This document shows, piece by piece, positions 47,201-59,082 of a stretch of DNA of 64,000 nucleotides. Source of the DNA: Bombus terrestris (lineage: Eukaryota; Arthropoda; Insecta; Hymenoptera; Apidae); assembly GCF_910591885.1 (NCBI RefSeq), contig NC_063269.1, positions 4,774,001-4,838,000 of the forward strand. The letters run 5' to 3'. Within the stretch, counting starts at the first letter, position 1. The number at the start of each line of letters is the position of its first letter. The notes beneath the pieces are model-generated. The model did no database searches. It was given only the letters and a program-made list of their open reading frames with translations, and had not been told where the DNA came from. The translations under genes were made by a program, and so were the position numbers.

Positions 47201-48965
47201 GCGAGAATCGGCGAACGAATAAAACCAGAAGTACAAGGGTTGAAGGCAAAGTCGATCGGCGAAAGGGACAAAAATGATACACGAAACAGAAGAAGACTTT
47301 ACAGAGACGTGTTAACCAATGCCTCCGCTAACCAAGCCACCTTGGAGAACGTGTTCGAGAAAAGGTATAAACAGTCGCTATTTAATCTACAACGGTTCGT
47401 AAAATAAATTCCATTGAGACATAAAGTTACGCAAAATATTACGCGTGTGTTTCGATATGTGATAATTAGATCGCGGATTTTTACGCATTTCTATATCTTT
47501 TAGGGCGCGTCTAATGAAATGGAATTTGAACAAATGTTTGTTTCGTCTACCGAATATCATAATAAATACTCTATTGTGTCTTTAAATTTCGCAAAAATGC
47601 ATAAAAATCCGCAGCCTGGTGATAATAATTGTAATAATACAAACGTGTCCAACGCTAGATACGACGAATTAGAGCAGCAAGCAATGGAGCAATATAGAAC
47701 GTCCGAGGAATCATTGGCGCTTAAATATCAAGTATAATATTTTATTCTTACGTTTACTTACCCCGAGTCGCCGATCGCCTCGTCATTTGCCACGCTTCGA
47801 ATTTATCAATACATTTGCCAAATTACGAAAATTATTCGCACGCGTAGCTGAGACGCGTCTTTCCTCTACGACGATATTAACGAGACTAAAATCGAAATGG
47901 TATTTCACCTGCGTGCGCGAGAGCGTCACGAAAATTTCGAAAGACGAACGATTTCGTTGTAGGAGCTCGAGAGACAGGCGATGGAACAATACAAGTGTTG
48001 CGGAGGAAACGTACAGGAGGAAGCAGGAGTTTCGCGTGCGCTGATGAACGATAAAGATGCCTGCGAGAGTTTTAAACAAAATTTTAGAGAAGAAAATTGC
48101 TACGATGGGGAGAAATGTTCCGGTTTTGGACGATGCAGTCCAATGCATACAGACGAGAAGAAAGAAGGTTCAATGATTTTTCTTGTTAATTTGATATTGA
48201 CAAAACGATACATCAAAAGGAACGTAAAATAGTAAATCAATAATTTATTTAATAATCGTAGATGATTTTCGGGAAAACACGGATTATTTTGTACAAACAG
48301 AAAATAATAATGAATCCAGTATCCCTGGTCGATCTTTGTCGGATAAAAATAGTCGATCGAACATTCTATCAAAAAGTTTATCTACGTTGTCTGAAGAAAT
48401 ATCTCGTAAATCGAAAAACACAGCTAAGGGTGCATCAGGTGATGAAATGAACAGAAATGGTAAATAGTCCGAATCGATAATCTCCTAACGTTAAAATTGA
48501 GATTTTACATATAGTTCCCTTTTCCGTAATAAATATAACGAAATAATTATCCCGGTTTCAGTCCGGGCATCGTCAAAAAGGCGTCTGATACTGGTGTCAC
48601 CCTTCGAGAAAGAATCAGAAGCCAAATTAACAAGATCAACCGATCTAGAAGAATTTTACTGTATAACGCAAGCGAATAAAAATATTTTCGGCTATTACAA
48701 TAACTCAAAAGTGGGGAAAATTGGCGGTGGAGATGAGAATATAACTATCGTTCAATCACCCAGGACAGAAGGTATAGGTCATTTGGAGATATGAAAATGG
48801 AAGAGATATATATATATAGTAGTAGCCTTTTAATATTTTTTCTATTAGTCTGGCTCTCAGGTTTTTGGACCACGTGAAGATCGGATCTTCAGGAAGACCA
48901 TCGTGGAAGGAATGAACCTTAGCGGGTTAAATTCATTGAAGAACGCAACCATATTACATGAATGA
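44232..48965 (+). CDS. Unrecognised multi-exon protein (about 930 residues)
   Basis: Exons read by splice sites and coding quality: 44232-44369, 44483-45015 (internally uncertain), 45146-45645, 46565-46747, 46829-47398, 47504-47731, 47963-48167, 48262-48459, 48562-48794, and a possible terminal exon ending at 48,965. The protein starts MISSFPSYDEELLNSAY. It has LPNFCWTEVTEPWMLPEVEK and LKRYQMIRCDPILDRSV, a Gln/Pro-rich middle (RPPQQWYQRIPPQPTQIQIS), a basic section, and repeated ELEQQAMEQY / ELERQAMEQY motifs in adjoining exons. No signal peptide, membrane segment or catalytic signature is visible. I do not recognise the family; it looks fast-evolving. Exon 2 changes frame between 44,820 and 45,015, so an extra small intron or a sequence error is likely there. 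Either TGA at 48,792 or the later exon may end the protein. Confidence 0.6.
45646..46564 (+). other. Intron of the unrecognised gene, with possible alternative last exon
   Basis: This 0.9-kb stretch lies between the exon ending ATATACCAG and the exon starting AGTACGGGT. It contains a short coding-like segment (45,700-45,828) followed directly by two AATAAA motifs (45,846-45,851 and 45,857-45,862). The rest shows no features. Confidence 0.55.
45700..45828 (+). other. Coding-like segment, possible alternative terminal exon
   Basis: The frame reads IAVSGFDDLEMNYIVESLIP and continues with NDTLLSS and LPDIRKYIP to TGA (45,826-45,828), with poly(A) hexamers starting 18 nt later. The composition is protein-like, but neither nearby acceptor (AG at 45,697-45,698 or at 45,702-45,703) fits the phase-0 donor at 45,645. 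It may use another donor, be a decayed exon, or be chance. Confidence 0.35.
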
Positions 48966-48982
48966 ATGTATTTAAATATTAC

Positions 48983-48988
48983 AATAAA
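48983..48988 (+). terminator. Poly(A) signal AATAAA (first)
   Basis: Hexamer 18 nt after the possible final TGA of the unrecognised gene; a second AATAAA follows at 49,035-49,040. Confidence 0.45.
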
Positions 48989-49034
48989 TGCTTCTAAAAT
49001 ACTGTATAATATACATAGATGTATGTATATTTCA

Positions 49035-49040
49035 ATAAAA
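49035..49040 (+). terminator. Poly(A) signal AATAAA (second)
   Basis: Second canonical hexamer downstream of the unrecognised gene, in AT-rich sequence. Confidence 0.4.
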
Positions 49041-49959
49041 AATGACTTGATATTTTTCAGTTACTAAACATGCAAGCACAACCCGTTTCACGCAGACACA
49101 TACACGTGATTTATTCTGTTCGTTAATTCATCTCTCACGACACAGAAGAACAAGAAGAGAGCAAGTAACATCAATTATTCTAAATTATCGTTATTACTAT
49201 AGAGGACTACATATTTAACCATTGAATAGTCTGAATAGTCTATATAAAATGTATCATCGTACGGTTGAGAAACCAGTTAATGGCGAATCTTATCGAATAT
49301 GAACATAGTAAAAATGAAATGAGATAGCCTCTTCAGTCTTTCATTAAATATTCTTTATATAACTGACAACGACCTTTCGTGGTCAGATAATGAAATTCAA
49401 TGATTATCTTAAAAAGATACATGCAATATAAAATCATAAAAATTTCTATAAATGAAAATACAAATATCGAAGCGTTAAATCCTTGTAAAGTGTTTTTCTC
49501 GATGTCTCTGATTATTTTCTTTCTTTTCGTATATCAGTAGATATATGTCGAAATTTCTGCATGTAGTATTTAGATGTAAAAAAAGGCCTCTTCATTATAG
49601 CGATAGAGAATTTACATAAATTGCACAGAAACTCTGCTGTATCGAATATGCGTACATTATCCGTACATTATCCCTGGTTAAGCTCACAAATTCGCAACCA
49701 ATACATATTTCATAGCAAAGTTAATTCGCAAATGCATCGCAATTTGAGATCATAAGTGACATTAGAAAATATCTAGAAATGTACCTTAAAAAATGAATAT
49801 TATCTAAAGAAATGTTGATTAATACCGTCATGGCATTACCGTTCTAGGAACTAAAATTGTACAAACGCGATTTAACGTAAACTTACATTAATAATTAGTA
49901 ATAGTATGTAGCAATTTAAACGTAAACGTATTTAGTATCTCGTATGTATCACGATATAT
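49041..49959. other. Convergent intergenic region
   Basis: Nine hundred bases between the 3' ends of two convergent genes, AT-rich and without coding signal. TTTATT at 49,110-49,115 is AATAAA on the - strand and could end the - strand transcript. Confidence 0.6.
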
Positions 49960-51057
49960 CTACCAATTATCAAGAAATTCAAAACCAGTTTTTGGTATAG
50001 TCCTTTCTTCTTCTTCCTGATTCAATTGAGAAGATTGAAAACTACTGTAAGAACTAGGAGTCTCTAATAGCGCTGTTGACTCATTAATGTCACTTGATTT
50101 TGTACGTGACATAACCACTAATGTATTTGTTTGACTTTTATCAGTATCTGAGTCCCTTTCCCTGACTAAACTTTCCATATCATCTGCCAAATTGTTTTGT
50201 AATTTTAATAAAGACGTTTTGTTCATCAGTTTAGCAAATATACTTTCAGAATGATCGTTATCAACATTGCCTTTCAACAAACTGCTACACTGCTCATTCT
50301 CAAAGATATTACTTGAAAAACAATCAGATTGGAAGCGGTTAACAGTATGAGATGCAGTATAAGCATCGTTAAGAGAGTTTGAATTGTTTCTGTGTGATTT
50401 CGCTGGGCTTGAGAAATGTGGTAACTCTCCAAATTGAGTTCTTATTAATTTTGATTTTGCATCCTCTGTTGAATCTATTATACTAAGATTCATCTGTGAC
50501 TGAGTCATGAATGAAAATGGAGCTGAATGCTCATCACGCCATCGCAATGTCTACAATATCATAGTAAAGAAAATTTGCTTTAGCTAAGGAGTCTTAACTT
50601 AATATTTTGAACTTTATCGCATATATATTAAGTCATAAATAGTAAAATATTTTACACTCAAAGTATTAGATATTTATGGTAGTCCGACATTAATTGACAT
50701 TTGTATATTAAAACAAAAAATATATAGTTTATGACATAATATTACTATAAACTTATAAATAGTACTTACAGAACCAGTTTCATCGATAACATATTTCATT
50801 CCTGTCTGTATGCGTAGTTTTGGATACCATTCGGGTAATTCTCTAGTGAGCTCATGTTTTTTCAAAGTATATTTTAATGCAACCTCTGGTTGAATGATAG
50901 TTTCATTAATTGCTTGATTCCGTTCTGCTATGCTTAATGTGTTCCATAGGCCTTCATAAGCTTCCTTAGTTGCAGTTATATCTTCTCCTATCCTTTGTGC
51001 CAAGGGATTTATACTGTAGAAATATTGTTCAGCTCTTGAGCTTAATGTAGCACTCAT
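49960..51057 (-). CDS. C1orf198 homologue (two exons, about 292 residues)
   Basis: On the - strand the exons are 51057-50770 and 50550-49960, spliced phase 0 (GGTTCT|GTAAGT ... TTGTAG|ACATTG). The protein begins MSATLSSRAEQYFYSINPLA. Across the junction it reads DETGS then TLRWRDEHSAPFSFMTQSQM, and it ends TGFEFLDNW. From memory of the human protein, the DEHSAPF core, SQM and a terminal TGFDFLDNW-like tail are diagnostic of C1orf198 (DUF4706 family). The middle is Ser/Asn-rich and unconserved. The molecular function of this family is unknown; no membrane segment or signal peptide is visible. The start is the first ATG in the frame and precedes a conserved-looking N-terminal helix region. Confidence 0.88.
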
Positions 51058-53935
51058 AACGAAATTTTCAAACTAACGCGAAGAAAATATCTGCAATAAG
51101 AAGGAATAAGCTTCTGTCAAATAGAAAATTAGATGATGGTAATATTATGTGATAAAAAAGTGAATCCAAAAATTGGCGATAGAGAAACCAGAATACAGGT
51201 TACGATACCATTCGAAAATTATTAATTACTGATAAATAGAAGATGACAAGGCATTCGAAACACAAAAAATTCAATTACAATGAGCATAAACTTTGTGAAA
51301 TGAAACTATTAGATTATCTATAAAAAGAACTATGTTTCATGCGCAGCTTAGACATTGAATGACAGAACGTCGCAATTATGCAGCGCATATGTGAATCCAC
51401 ACTAACACACATGTTTTTACATTAAAATCTTTAAACTTCCCTCTTTTTTAAGATACATATCACTGATTATAAATTATTTAAGACATTGAGAACAAAAATA
51501 TGTTAAAAATATGTTAAGATAAACATTTAAATTATTGAAACATGAAATTATAATTTGAAAACATAATTCACATACGCGATTATTTGTAATTATATTAAAC
51601 GTTACAACATAACATTAAAATAGATAAAATTAAAAAAGTAGTAATTTATACAAATTATAACGCATATCATAAAAAACAATAAGTACTAACAGATAAATAA
51701 AATATGAAATTATCGATTGCAAAATAAAGAAAAATATAATTACAATTTGAGACAACAATTAAGACACTCCTTGGCGACGTTTCTTAAAACTGCGGTAAAA
51801 AATTTCAACCGGAAATAAAATCAAATCATAGTTTTATGATACAAATTATATTTACTTCCTCACTCTTTTTAATATATCTTCGTATTAATTCATATAACAA
51901 TATAATTACTATTTATTGCATTCGGATGTATAATAATATAATTAAAAGGTTTTTACAGTAATTGTTTTTAAATAATATTAATTAAGTGGAAACATGATAT
52001 TTGATTAATAAAAATAAATCTATATTAATTAAATATATTATTTAGATAAATCTAAACATCTTGTAATATTTAAACTTGTCAAGAATAAACATTTCAACAA
52101 ATATAGTAGTACATTTAGTAATAGAGTTAGTAATACATTCAGTATATTTGAATTTCTTTACTTTATACAAAACATGAATAAATATTTATAAATATGTATT
52201 AACTGGAAATAAAATGGGAAGGAATGTATATTAAATCATTCATATATACTAGCATGTCTCCTAAAAGATTTATTTTGTTCTGTTTATTTAAAATTATAAT
52301 AGGATAATTCCATATCCTCCATTAGTTCTGGAATACTATTTTTCAAAGCAGTTAATAATGAGAATGAATTTTGAAATTTCATGAATCATTTAAGAATAAA
52401 ATTTGTTTAAACTTATATTCTTTATTGTAAACTTAGAACAATATAATGCCCCATTATTAGCTATATAACTAATTAGATTTTATTAAAATTATCATATATG
52501 TATATATATATATATGCTTTACTTTTTTATTATCATACAAATATATACAATATTATTTTAAATCAGTTCTTGCGCGTTTTAGTAATCGTTTTCGTTTTTT
52601 ATAATTTAAACGGAACGGATCACTTATTTAAAAATATACACAGTACACAAAAAATGATAATTATTTACATACAATAATGTTTGGATAGGAATGACAATAA
52701 ATAAAGATCGCTCATGATTTCATAAGAATAAATGTTCGCTGTTTAAGTATCACTTACGCAACTACTATATGGTATTTTTATAGAGTTTCAAGTTTCAAGT
52801 ACAAACAAGCGTATGCTTTAACTGTAATCCTTTTTAAAAAATATATTTACAATCGGTATTACATCTCAATAGTGTGTACGAATATCGTTTGAACGAAATC
52901 GTTTGACAAAAAAATAATTAACTCTTATAGTTTCATTGTATTAACTCTGTAGGTTTTATAATTTATAACTCTTTCATTCAAAACACGGACGTGATTTAAC
53001 AACACTGTATAATACAACTACTTACTGCCTGAAAAATCGGTTAAAATATCCAGGATAATTCCTTAGATGAACGAATCTAGTAATTAGGTACCCTCGTAAT
53101 TTTCATAATGTATATGTTAATGTTCCCAATATCAGATTTAAAATAGTGTATCACATATCGTAAGTGATACAAGATCACACAACGATAGTTTCTAGTATTC
53201 ATTCAAATGAATGATATTTTTGTTGAATAAAACCAATGTGATTTTTCATTAATCTTAACGAGTTGCTTTTTTCTAATTTTAAGCAGCAGGGGTCTAATAA
53301 TTTAATATGTTTGTATAACTTTATCAATGACTTCTGATACATTAATGAGTGGCACTACGTTTGGAACTATTGTTTATCCATGTAGATTGTATCTTCGAAA
53401 AATTACTTCTGAAGAATACATTTGATGAGTTTCCAATCATTTAAAAAAAAAAATATACTAATAATGGCGATGATTTACGCGCAACTTGAATCTCACAACT
53501 TTCTCATAATATACTATATGATGTACATATACACTATCTTCACATAATGATTGTGTATGTCAAATCTTCTTTTACATTACTCTAAATTAACACAAACACC
53601 TCTTCAGCTTTCGTTACAAATACTGTATTGCTTTAGAATTACATAAACTAAAATTAGTAATATAAACAAAATAAAAACTGTAAAACTGTCCGAAATAACG
53701 AAGAATAACACAGATAAACTAAAAAATGTCGAATTCATTATCATGTAAAATTCTTAAATAAATCGAATTTGTGCCATCTAATTTATCTAGAAAATGGAAA
53801 GAATAAAAGCAAGTTTTTTGCAGTAAATAAGCAATGCAGTAATATTCATAATAAGCAACTCTTATTGTTGAAAATTATAGAAAGGCAGAAAAACATTGCA
53901 CAAAAAACATAGATCAAATGTAAAATTGTCCACAG
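51058..53935. other. AT-rich spacer: promoter of C1orf198 homologue and 3' UTR of zinc-finger gene
   Basis: 2.9 kb of AT-rich sequence with only short, overlapping open frames. It must hold the 5' end of the C1orf198 homologue next to 51,058 and the 3' UTR of the zinc-finger gene below 53,936. A (TA)n run lies at 52,494-52,515. I cannot choose among several possible poly(A) signals. Confidence 0.6.
52494..52515. repeat. (TA)n microsatellite
   Basis: Simple TA run in the AT-rich spacer. Confidence 0.85.
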
Positions 53936-56900
53936 TTACCTGTTTGACAAATGTTTAAGGGGACCCAAACTTAGAATAGATGTAGCACCAAGCGCACCTA
54001 AATTACAAGTATTAGGATTTCGTGCACCGTCTATTGTAATTATAGGTAATCCAAAATACCCGCCCGTTTGAGCACTTAGTTGTGACAACGGGATGTAGCT
54101 CTGTATACCAAGATTTGATAAACGATTCAACACATGGGGAGATTTCAAATCTACGACCGGTAATGCTAATTCCGCACCACCATTTTGTGCTACTGTGTCT
54201 ACTTCTTTATGATACGCTTGTTTGTGCGTTGTTAGCGCTTGAGCTGTTGGGTATTGGGCAGGACAAAGATTACACCTAGTACCAAACATTATCATTATAT
54301 ATATAATAGTATTATAATTATTATCTAGGAAATTTCTACCCTACATTATTGTTAAAAGTATACTTACTTGTGAAGTAATTTACTTGGTGCACGATGGGTA
54401 GCCATGTGTTGAGTTAACATTTCCTGATTCTGGAAATTTTTATCACACACTTGACAAGTTAATAATGCTCTGTAACAATGAAGAATATTATGTTATCAAT
54501 AAATGTGAAAGAATCTTCCCTTAATTTATCTTACCGTGGAGGTCTTCCACGTCTAACTACTGGCATTTGTGGTGGAGTATCTTGCGTTAAATCTACGGTG
54601 GGAGGTCTCGGAGGTCTTTCCACTTCGTTCACAGCTGGCTTGTTTTGTTTATTGTGGGGAACAGCAAATTGACCCTGATCTTGCTGTTTTTTTTGTGAAC
54701 TAGCTGGTATGATAGAAATAGCAGAATTCAGAGTGAGCGCTGTAACATTTAAAGGCTGCTGTGAAGATGTAGTCCTCTGTTGCTGGGGAAGTATCTGCTG
54801 TTTGTTTTGTTCACTTGATTTATTTTTATTTGCTGCTGGAGTAACAGTAATACCTCTGGCTGCCAGAACATTAGCCACAGCCTTTGCATCAGACTTCTTG
54901 CCCCCAGCACCTGATGTGTTCTGCACTTGAGCTGGAGCGGAACCTTTAGATTAGTAAAATATGTTTTTTTTATTCTTGTAATGCACCTCTTCCACGAATA
55001 GTTAAGTTTTCTTTCAGAACATATAATCAAACAAACATAAAAGTAAATTTAGAAAAACAAACATAGAAGAATGATAAAAATATAAAATCTTATTTCTAAT
55101 ATCGAAACTAATCTTAGAAGAGGTATTTAGAATTAAATACATAAATTACATACAGTAAAATATACATTAAGGAAGAAATATATAATCAAGTGTTAAAAGT
55201 ACCTGGTTGTCTAACACTAAGAGTTATAGAATCCGTAAGATGTATAGTGGAATCATTTCTATTTGTTTGTTGAGTTGTAGCACCTTGAACATTTTGTATA
55301 ACAGGCAGACCGTCATTTCTTTTTTGCTGTGCAATAACATGACAATCTGCATCTTCATTTCTATCTGGTAATAAAACATCCATCCGTCGTTGTTTTATTG
55401 CAGAGTTATTCTGCTGCACTTGCATTGATTGTTGCATAGGACGTTTCATACGTTGCCGCGGTGTTGATCCCGTTTGTGGAATCCGCGGTGCCCTGCAATA
55501 CATACAATGCAAATTAAACTGCTTAATAATTTATTTGAAAGAGAATTCATCATGTTTCGCATCTTGTTTCATATCTTGTTAACTTTGATTAGAAACATAT
55601 TACATGCTTTAACGATTATTTCATCAACAGTACTTGCCGACTATTTTGTGCAAGAGTAGGATACCTTCCACGTGAAATTTGCTGAGGCAATTGTGGATGC
55701 ATTTGTGGCGGTGCTGTCATTTGCGGATATGGACCTGGCCCATACTGCGGATATAGGTGTGTTATATGAGGAGGATAATGCATGCCCTGTGGACCAGGAA
55801 CTCTATACAACGGTGGTCTTCCTGATGGTTGTACAAAGTAATTTGGGCCAGGGATCATTGTATTAGCACCTGGTGGAAGACTTGGAGGCATTTGCGTTTG
55901 CGGAAGTGGCATACGTTGTACTTGTTGAGCTAGTTGTTGAACAGGTGCGGGTAGTTGTTCAAAATTCACAGGTGATATTATTTGCTGCCCAGCACTAGCT
56001 ACTGCGTTATATGTAGGTGAATTTGTTTGATGAGGTGAAGTTAAAGGAGAATTCCTATTTATTTGTTGTGAGTTTGTTGTATTTGCAGATTCCATTGATA
56101 CTGCATGAGGTGAATGTGTATTTAATTGCGGAGATGCTTGGCTCAAATGGGGTGAATTTTGATTCAAATGAGGTGAACTCGTATTTAAATGAGGGGACAA
56201 TTGGCTCACGCTCGGAGAAAGGGGCGTTCCGTGCATTTGAGCTTTATGCATGGAGACTTCCAATAGTGAATGAAAAATAAGATTTATACATTCCGGAATA
56301 TTGCATTGATAATGTCCAGCTTTGCTCCGATGCTCATCTAAATGAGCAATATCTTTGAACTTTTCGTTGCAAACGCGACAAGTACTAACGGTCTCAGCTA
56401 ACTTTTCAAGCGAAACGTATTCGGTTTCCGAAGGTAAATTATTCGATAAGGTTTCATTTTGATTATGTCTTTGGTGCTCGATCAAATTTTGTAAAAGGGA
56501 CCCAGCATTCTCAATATTATTATCACCCGCATTTTCTTCATTTTCTTTAGAATTCACATTATTCTTATTCGATAAATTAGTTGACAGTTGATTCCAATTA
56601 AAACCAGTTGTGTTTTCTGTTGATTCTTCAGGTTTATCTTCATCTTCAGAACACACTGTTGTACAATCTGCTGTATGGTTTGAAAACGTAGAAGACTTTG
56701 AAATAATATTAATAGTTGGATTCTCTGCTAAATCATGTATCATGTTTGATTCATGACCTCTATCATCATCCTCTTCAATGCCTGCATTATCAATTAATCG
56801 ACTCATAGATCTACATCTAAAATGTTAAATAATGAGTTATAGTAAGGATATTTCTCATTCGAGGATTATTTTTAAATACACAATATTACCCAGATTGTTC

Positions 56901-59082
56901 ACCAAGTTTCTTGAGGTTTTCAATTGTTTCTCTACATGTTGCTTCCAATGCATCTGATTCTTCATGATCTTCTGTTTCAGAGAGTCTTTTATCCGAATTA
57001 TCATATTGATCTGTATTTTGTAGGTCATCAACATTTTGATCTTCCTTTTCAGATGGATTTGCCATATCACTTCCTACACCTGAATCACTTTCATTGACAT
57101 CTATGGATGGTCTATCATTTTCCTCCAATGGATTATGTTCGTTGGCATTGAACTTAATGCTTCCATATTCATCCTAATAATATTTTCCATAGAATTACAT
57201 CAATTAACATTTCTCATATTTATAAGTATAACGTACCTGTTGTTCTACCATCACGTTTTCAAACGGCTGATTAATCGAACTTTCTGTATCTTTTTCATGT
57301 CTTTGATCATTCTCTGTTGCTCCAGCCACGTCTCTGTGATTGTAATTTTCAATTCCCAGATTAATGTTGCTTTTCACAACAGTAAAATCTTCCGATTTTG
57401 ATGACTTTTTGAGTTTAAGTTTCAGAGGATCGTTGAAATTCTGTTTTTTTAATGTTAATTTCAAAGAACCCTTCTTTTCTGGATCTAGCCAGTATGTATT
57501 GCTATTTTTTTTCTTGATACTTTTCAAAGTAACCCTTCTTAAAACTATACGTGGTCTTCCTAAATGTGTATGAATGTGAGTACGCAATTGCTTTTTTGTT
57601 ACAAATTGTTTTTTACAGACTTCACAGTTAAATAATGGAAGTCGTAAGGAAAATATCGTGCTTTGATTGTCTATGTGTTTATCTGAAAAAAGAAAACCCC
57701 AATAATTACAATACATTCATATAATAATTTTCCAATTACATCTGTCAATTGTATTACTTTACGAAAAACGTACTTGAAGACGAATATCTAAAAAAAAAAA
57801 CTGGATGTGTCCAATCACCTTTTTAATTAAAAGACTGAGAAAAGTAAGGATTAAATAATTTGCCGCGCTTTCATAGCTATTATCAAATCCTCTAAACTGA
57901 TATAATTTCCCGTTGGATATATCTAAGAACTATACGTCGATTATATTCAAACATGTTTATTTCAAAGGTTCACTCACTATCATCAACGCGCATTCCCCGT
58001 GTTACAACGGATGTAAACAATCGATGCCGATGTATATGCAGCAACAGCAAGTGTTCACGCAAAATGGTTGCAGCAGCAGACTACCTAGCGCAAGCGAGAT
58101 AATTGCCTCAGCTTTTGCCGAGAATTGAAAACGGGATTCTCCAATCGATACCAGCTAAAGAACGAACATCATTGGTTCACTTCATATTAGCGCAACGTTC
58201 CCGCCGCGATATACATCGTATCAAAACGCATTTCATCTGATACCATTGCAAACGTACATAAATTGCTTTTTACCGGTCTTAAATAGTTATAGCAATTTAT
58301 GATAATGTTATTTATTAAGGTACATATATAATCAATGGGACATTTTCAATTATACAAACGGGCTAAAAAGGTAATAAAATTACGTTTTACAAATTTTATC
58401 ACCATAACTCTAGTTAAGGAAAGGATATCAGTTTGTGATTTATTGCAATTAAATAAAAAAATGTAAATTATACCAAATAATTTTGTTAACGGAACATCAA
58501 TAACAAATAACAAAAACCTCCAAATTTATCCAATTATTATACAGCAGTAACAGAATCCTAACCTCTCCTCAAGAGTTTAGAATACAAATTTTCATTAATA
58601 CCATTTGCTTATAAAGTACAAATCCATAAAATTTGCTCAAAGTACACTTTAAAGTAAAAAAAAAGTTTTATTAAATAAAACACATAGTATTTTTATCCAC
58701 ATTTTTATAACAATGTTATGATTTGGCTAGAGAAACTTTGCAAAATAGGTTTGCAAAGACAACCATAAATTAGTAACACAGTATTAGAAACATTAATCTA
58801 TTATAGCAATATCTTAAGTGAAATATATTGCTTTCTTCAAAAAAAGTGCATCTAATGGAATGAGGATATTCCACTAAAATGTTAATTTTCAAGAAAGTAA
58901 TCTGTAGAAACTAACCTACAGTTAATACTATTTCTTGTGTATATTACATTTATGTATATCATTTGTTTAACCATTTAAAACATACCAAATTTTTGTAAAT
59001 CATCCACTGCATCGTCTTTACGAATTTTGCTTTGGTCTGAAAATCTAAATTCCTCAAAGTCTTGATCCAATGAATTGCTCAT
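53936..59082 (-). CDS. MEP-1: C2H2 zinc-finger chromatin protein, probable MEP-1
   Basis: The - strand coding exons are 59082-58986, 57682-57237, 57173-56890, 56816-55629, 55492-55203, 54943-54535, 54469-54368 and 54275-53936, phase-consistent, for about 1,050 residues. It starts MSNSLDQDFEEFRFSDQSKI. Zinc fingers are CEVCKKQF..HIHTH, CRVCNEKF..HRSKAGH, a C2H2 variant CNIPEC..HKAQMH, CQVCDKNF..HMATH and CNLCPAQY..HKQAYH. Between them are an acidic/Ser-Asn region, a long Pro/Gln-rich region with repeated SPHLN units, a VDLTQD motif and the AT-hook-like RRGRPPR. Size, finger layout, SUMO-interaction-like motif and Q-rich regions fit insect MEP-1, which works with Mi-2 in SUMO-dependent transcriptional repression. 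The identity is from recall, not a search; another C2H2 factor remains possible. The donor after exon 56816-55629 (GTTGAT) was chosen by phase. Confidence 0.65.
54535..54600 (-). other. MEP-1: VDLT motif and AT-hook of the zinc-finger protein
   Basis: Reading on the - strand gives TVDLTQDTPP, then RRGRPPR at the exon end. VDLT with an acidic residue after it resembles a SUMO-interaction motif. RGRPPR resembles an AT-hook that binds the minor groove. Both are short motifs, so their function is inferred. Confidence 0.55.
57683..58985 (-). other. First coding intron of the zinc-finger gene
   Basis: A 1.3-kb phase-1 intron (TTTG|GTATGT ... TTTTTTCAG) that is AT-rich with no coding signal. A GC-richer patch at about 57,970-58,240 includes CAG-type codons on the + strand but no convincing exon. 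Confidence 0.7.

Noticed and set aside
47787..48044. 85-residue + strand open frame (MPRFEFINTF...)
   Set aside because: It begins in the intron between 47,732 and 47,962 and runs out of frame across the next exon.
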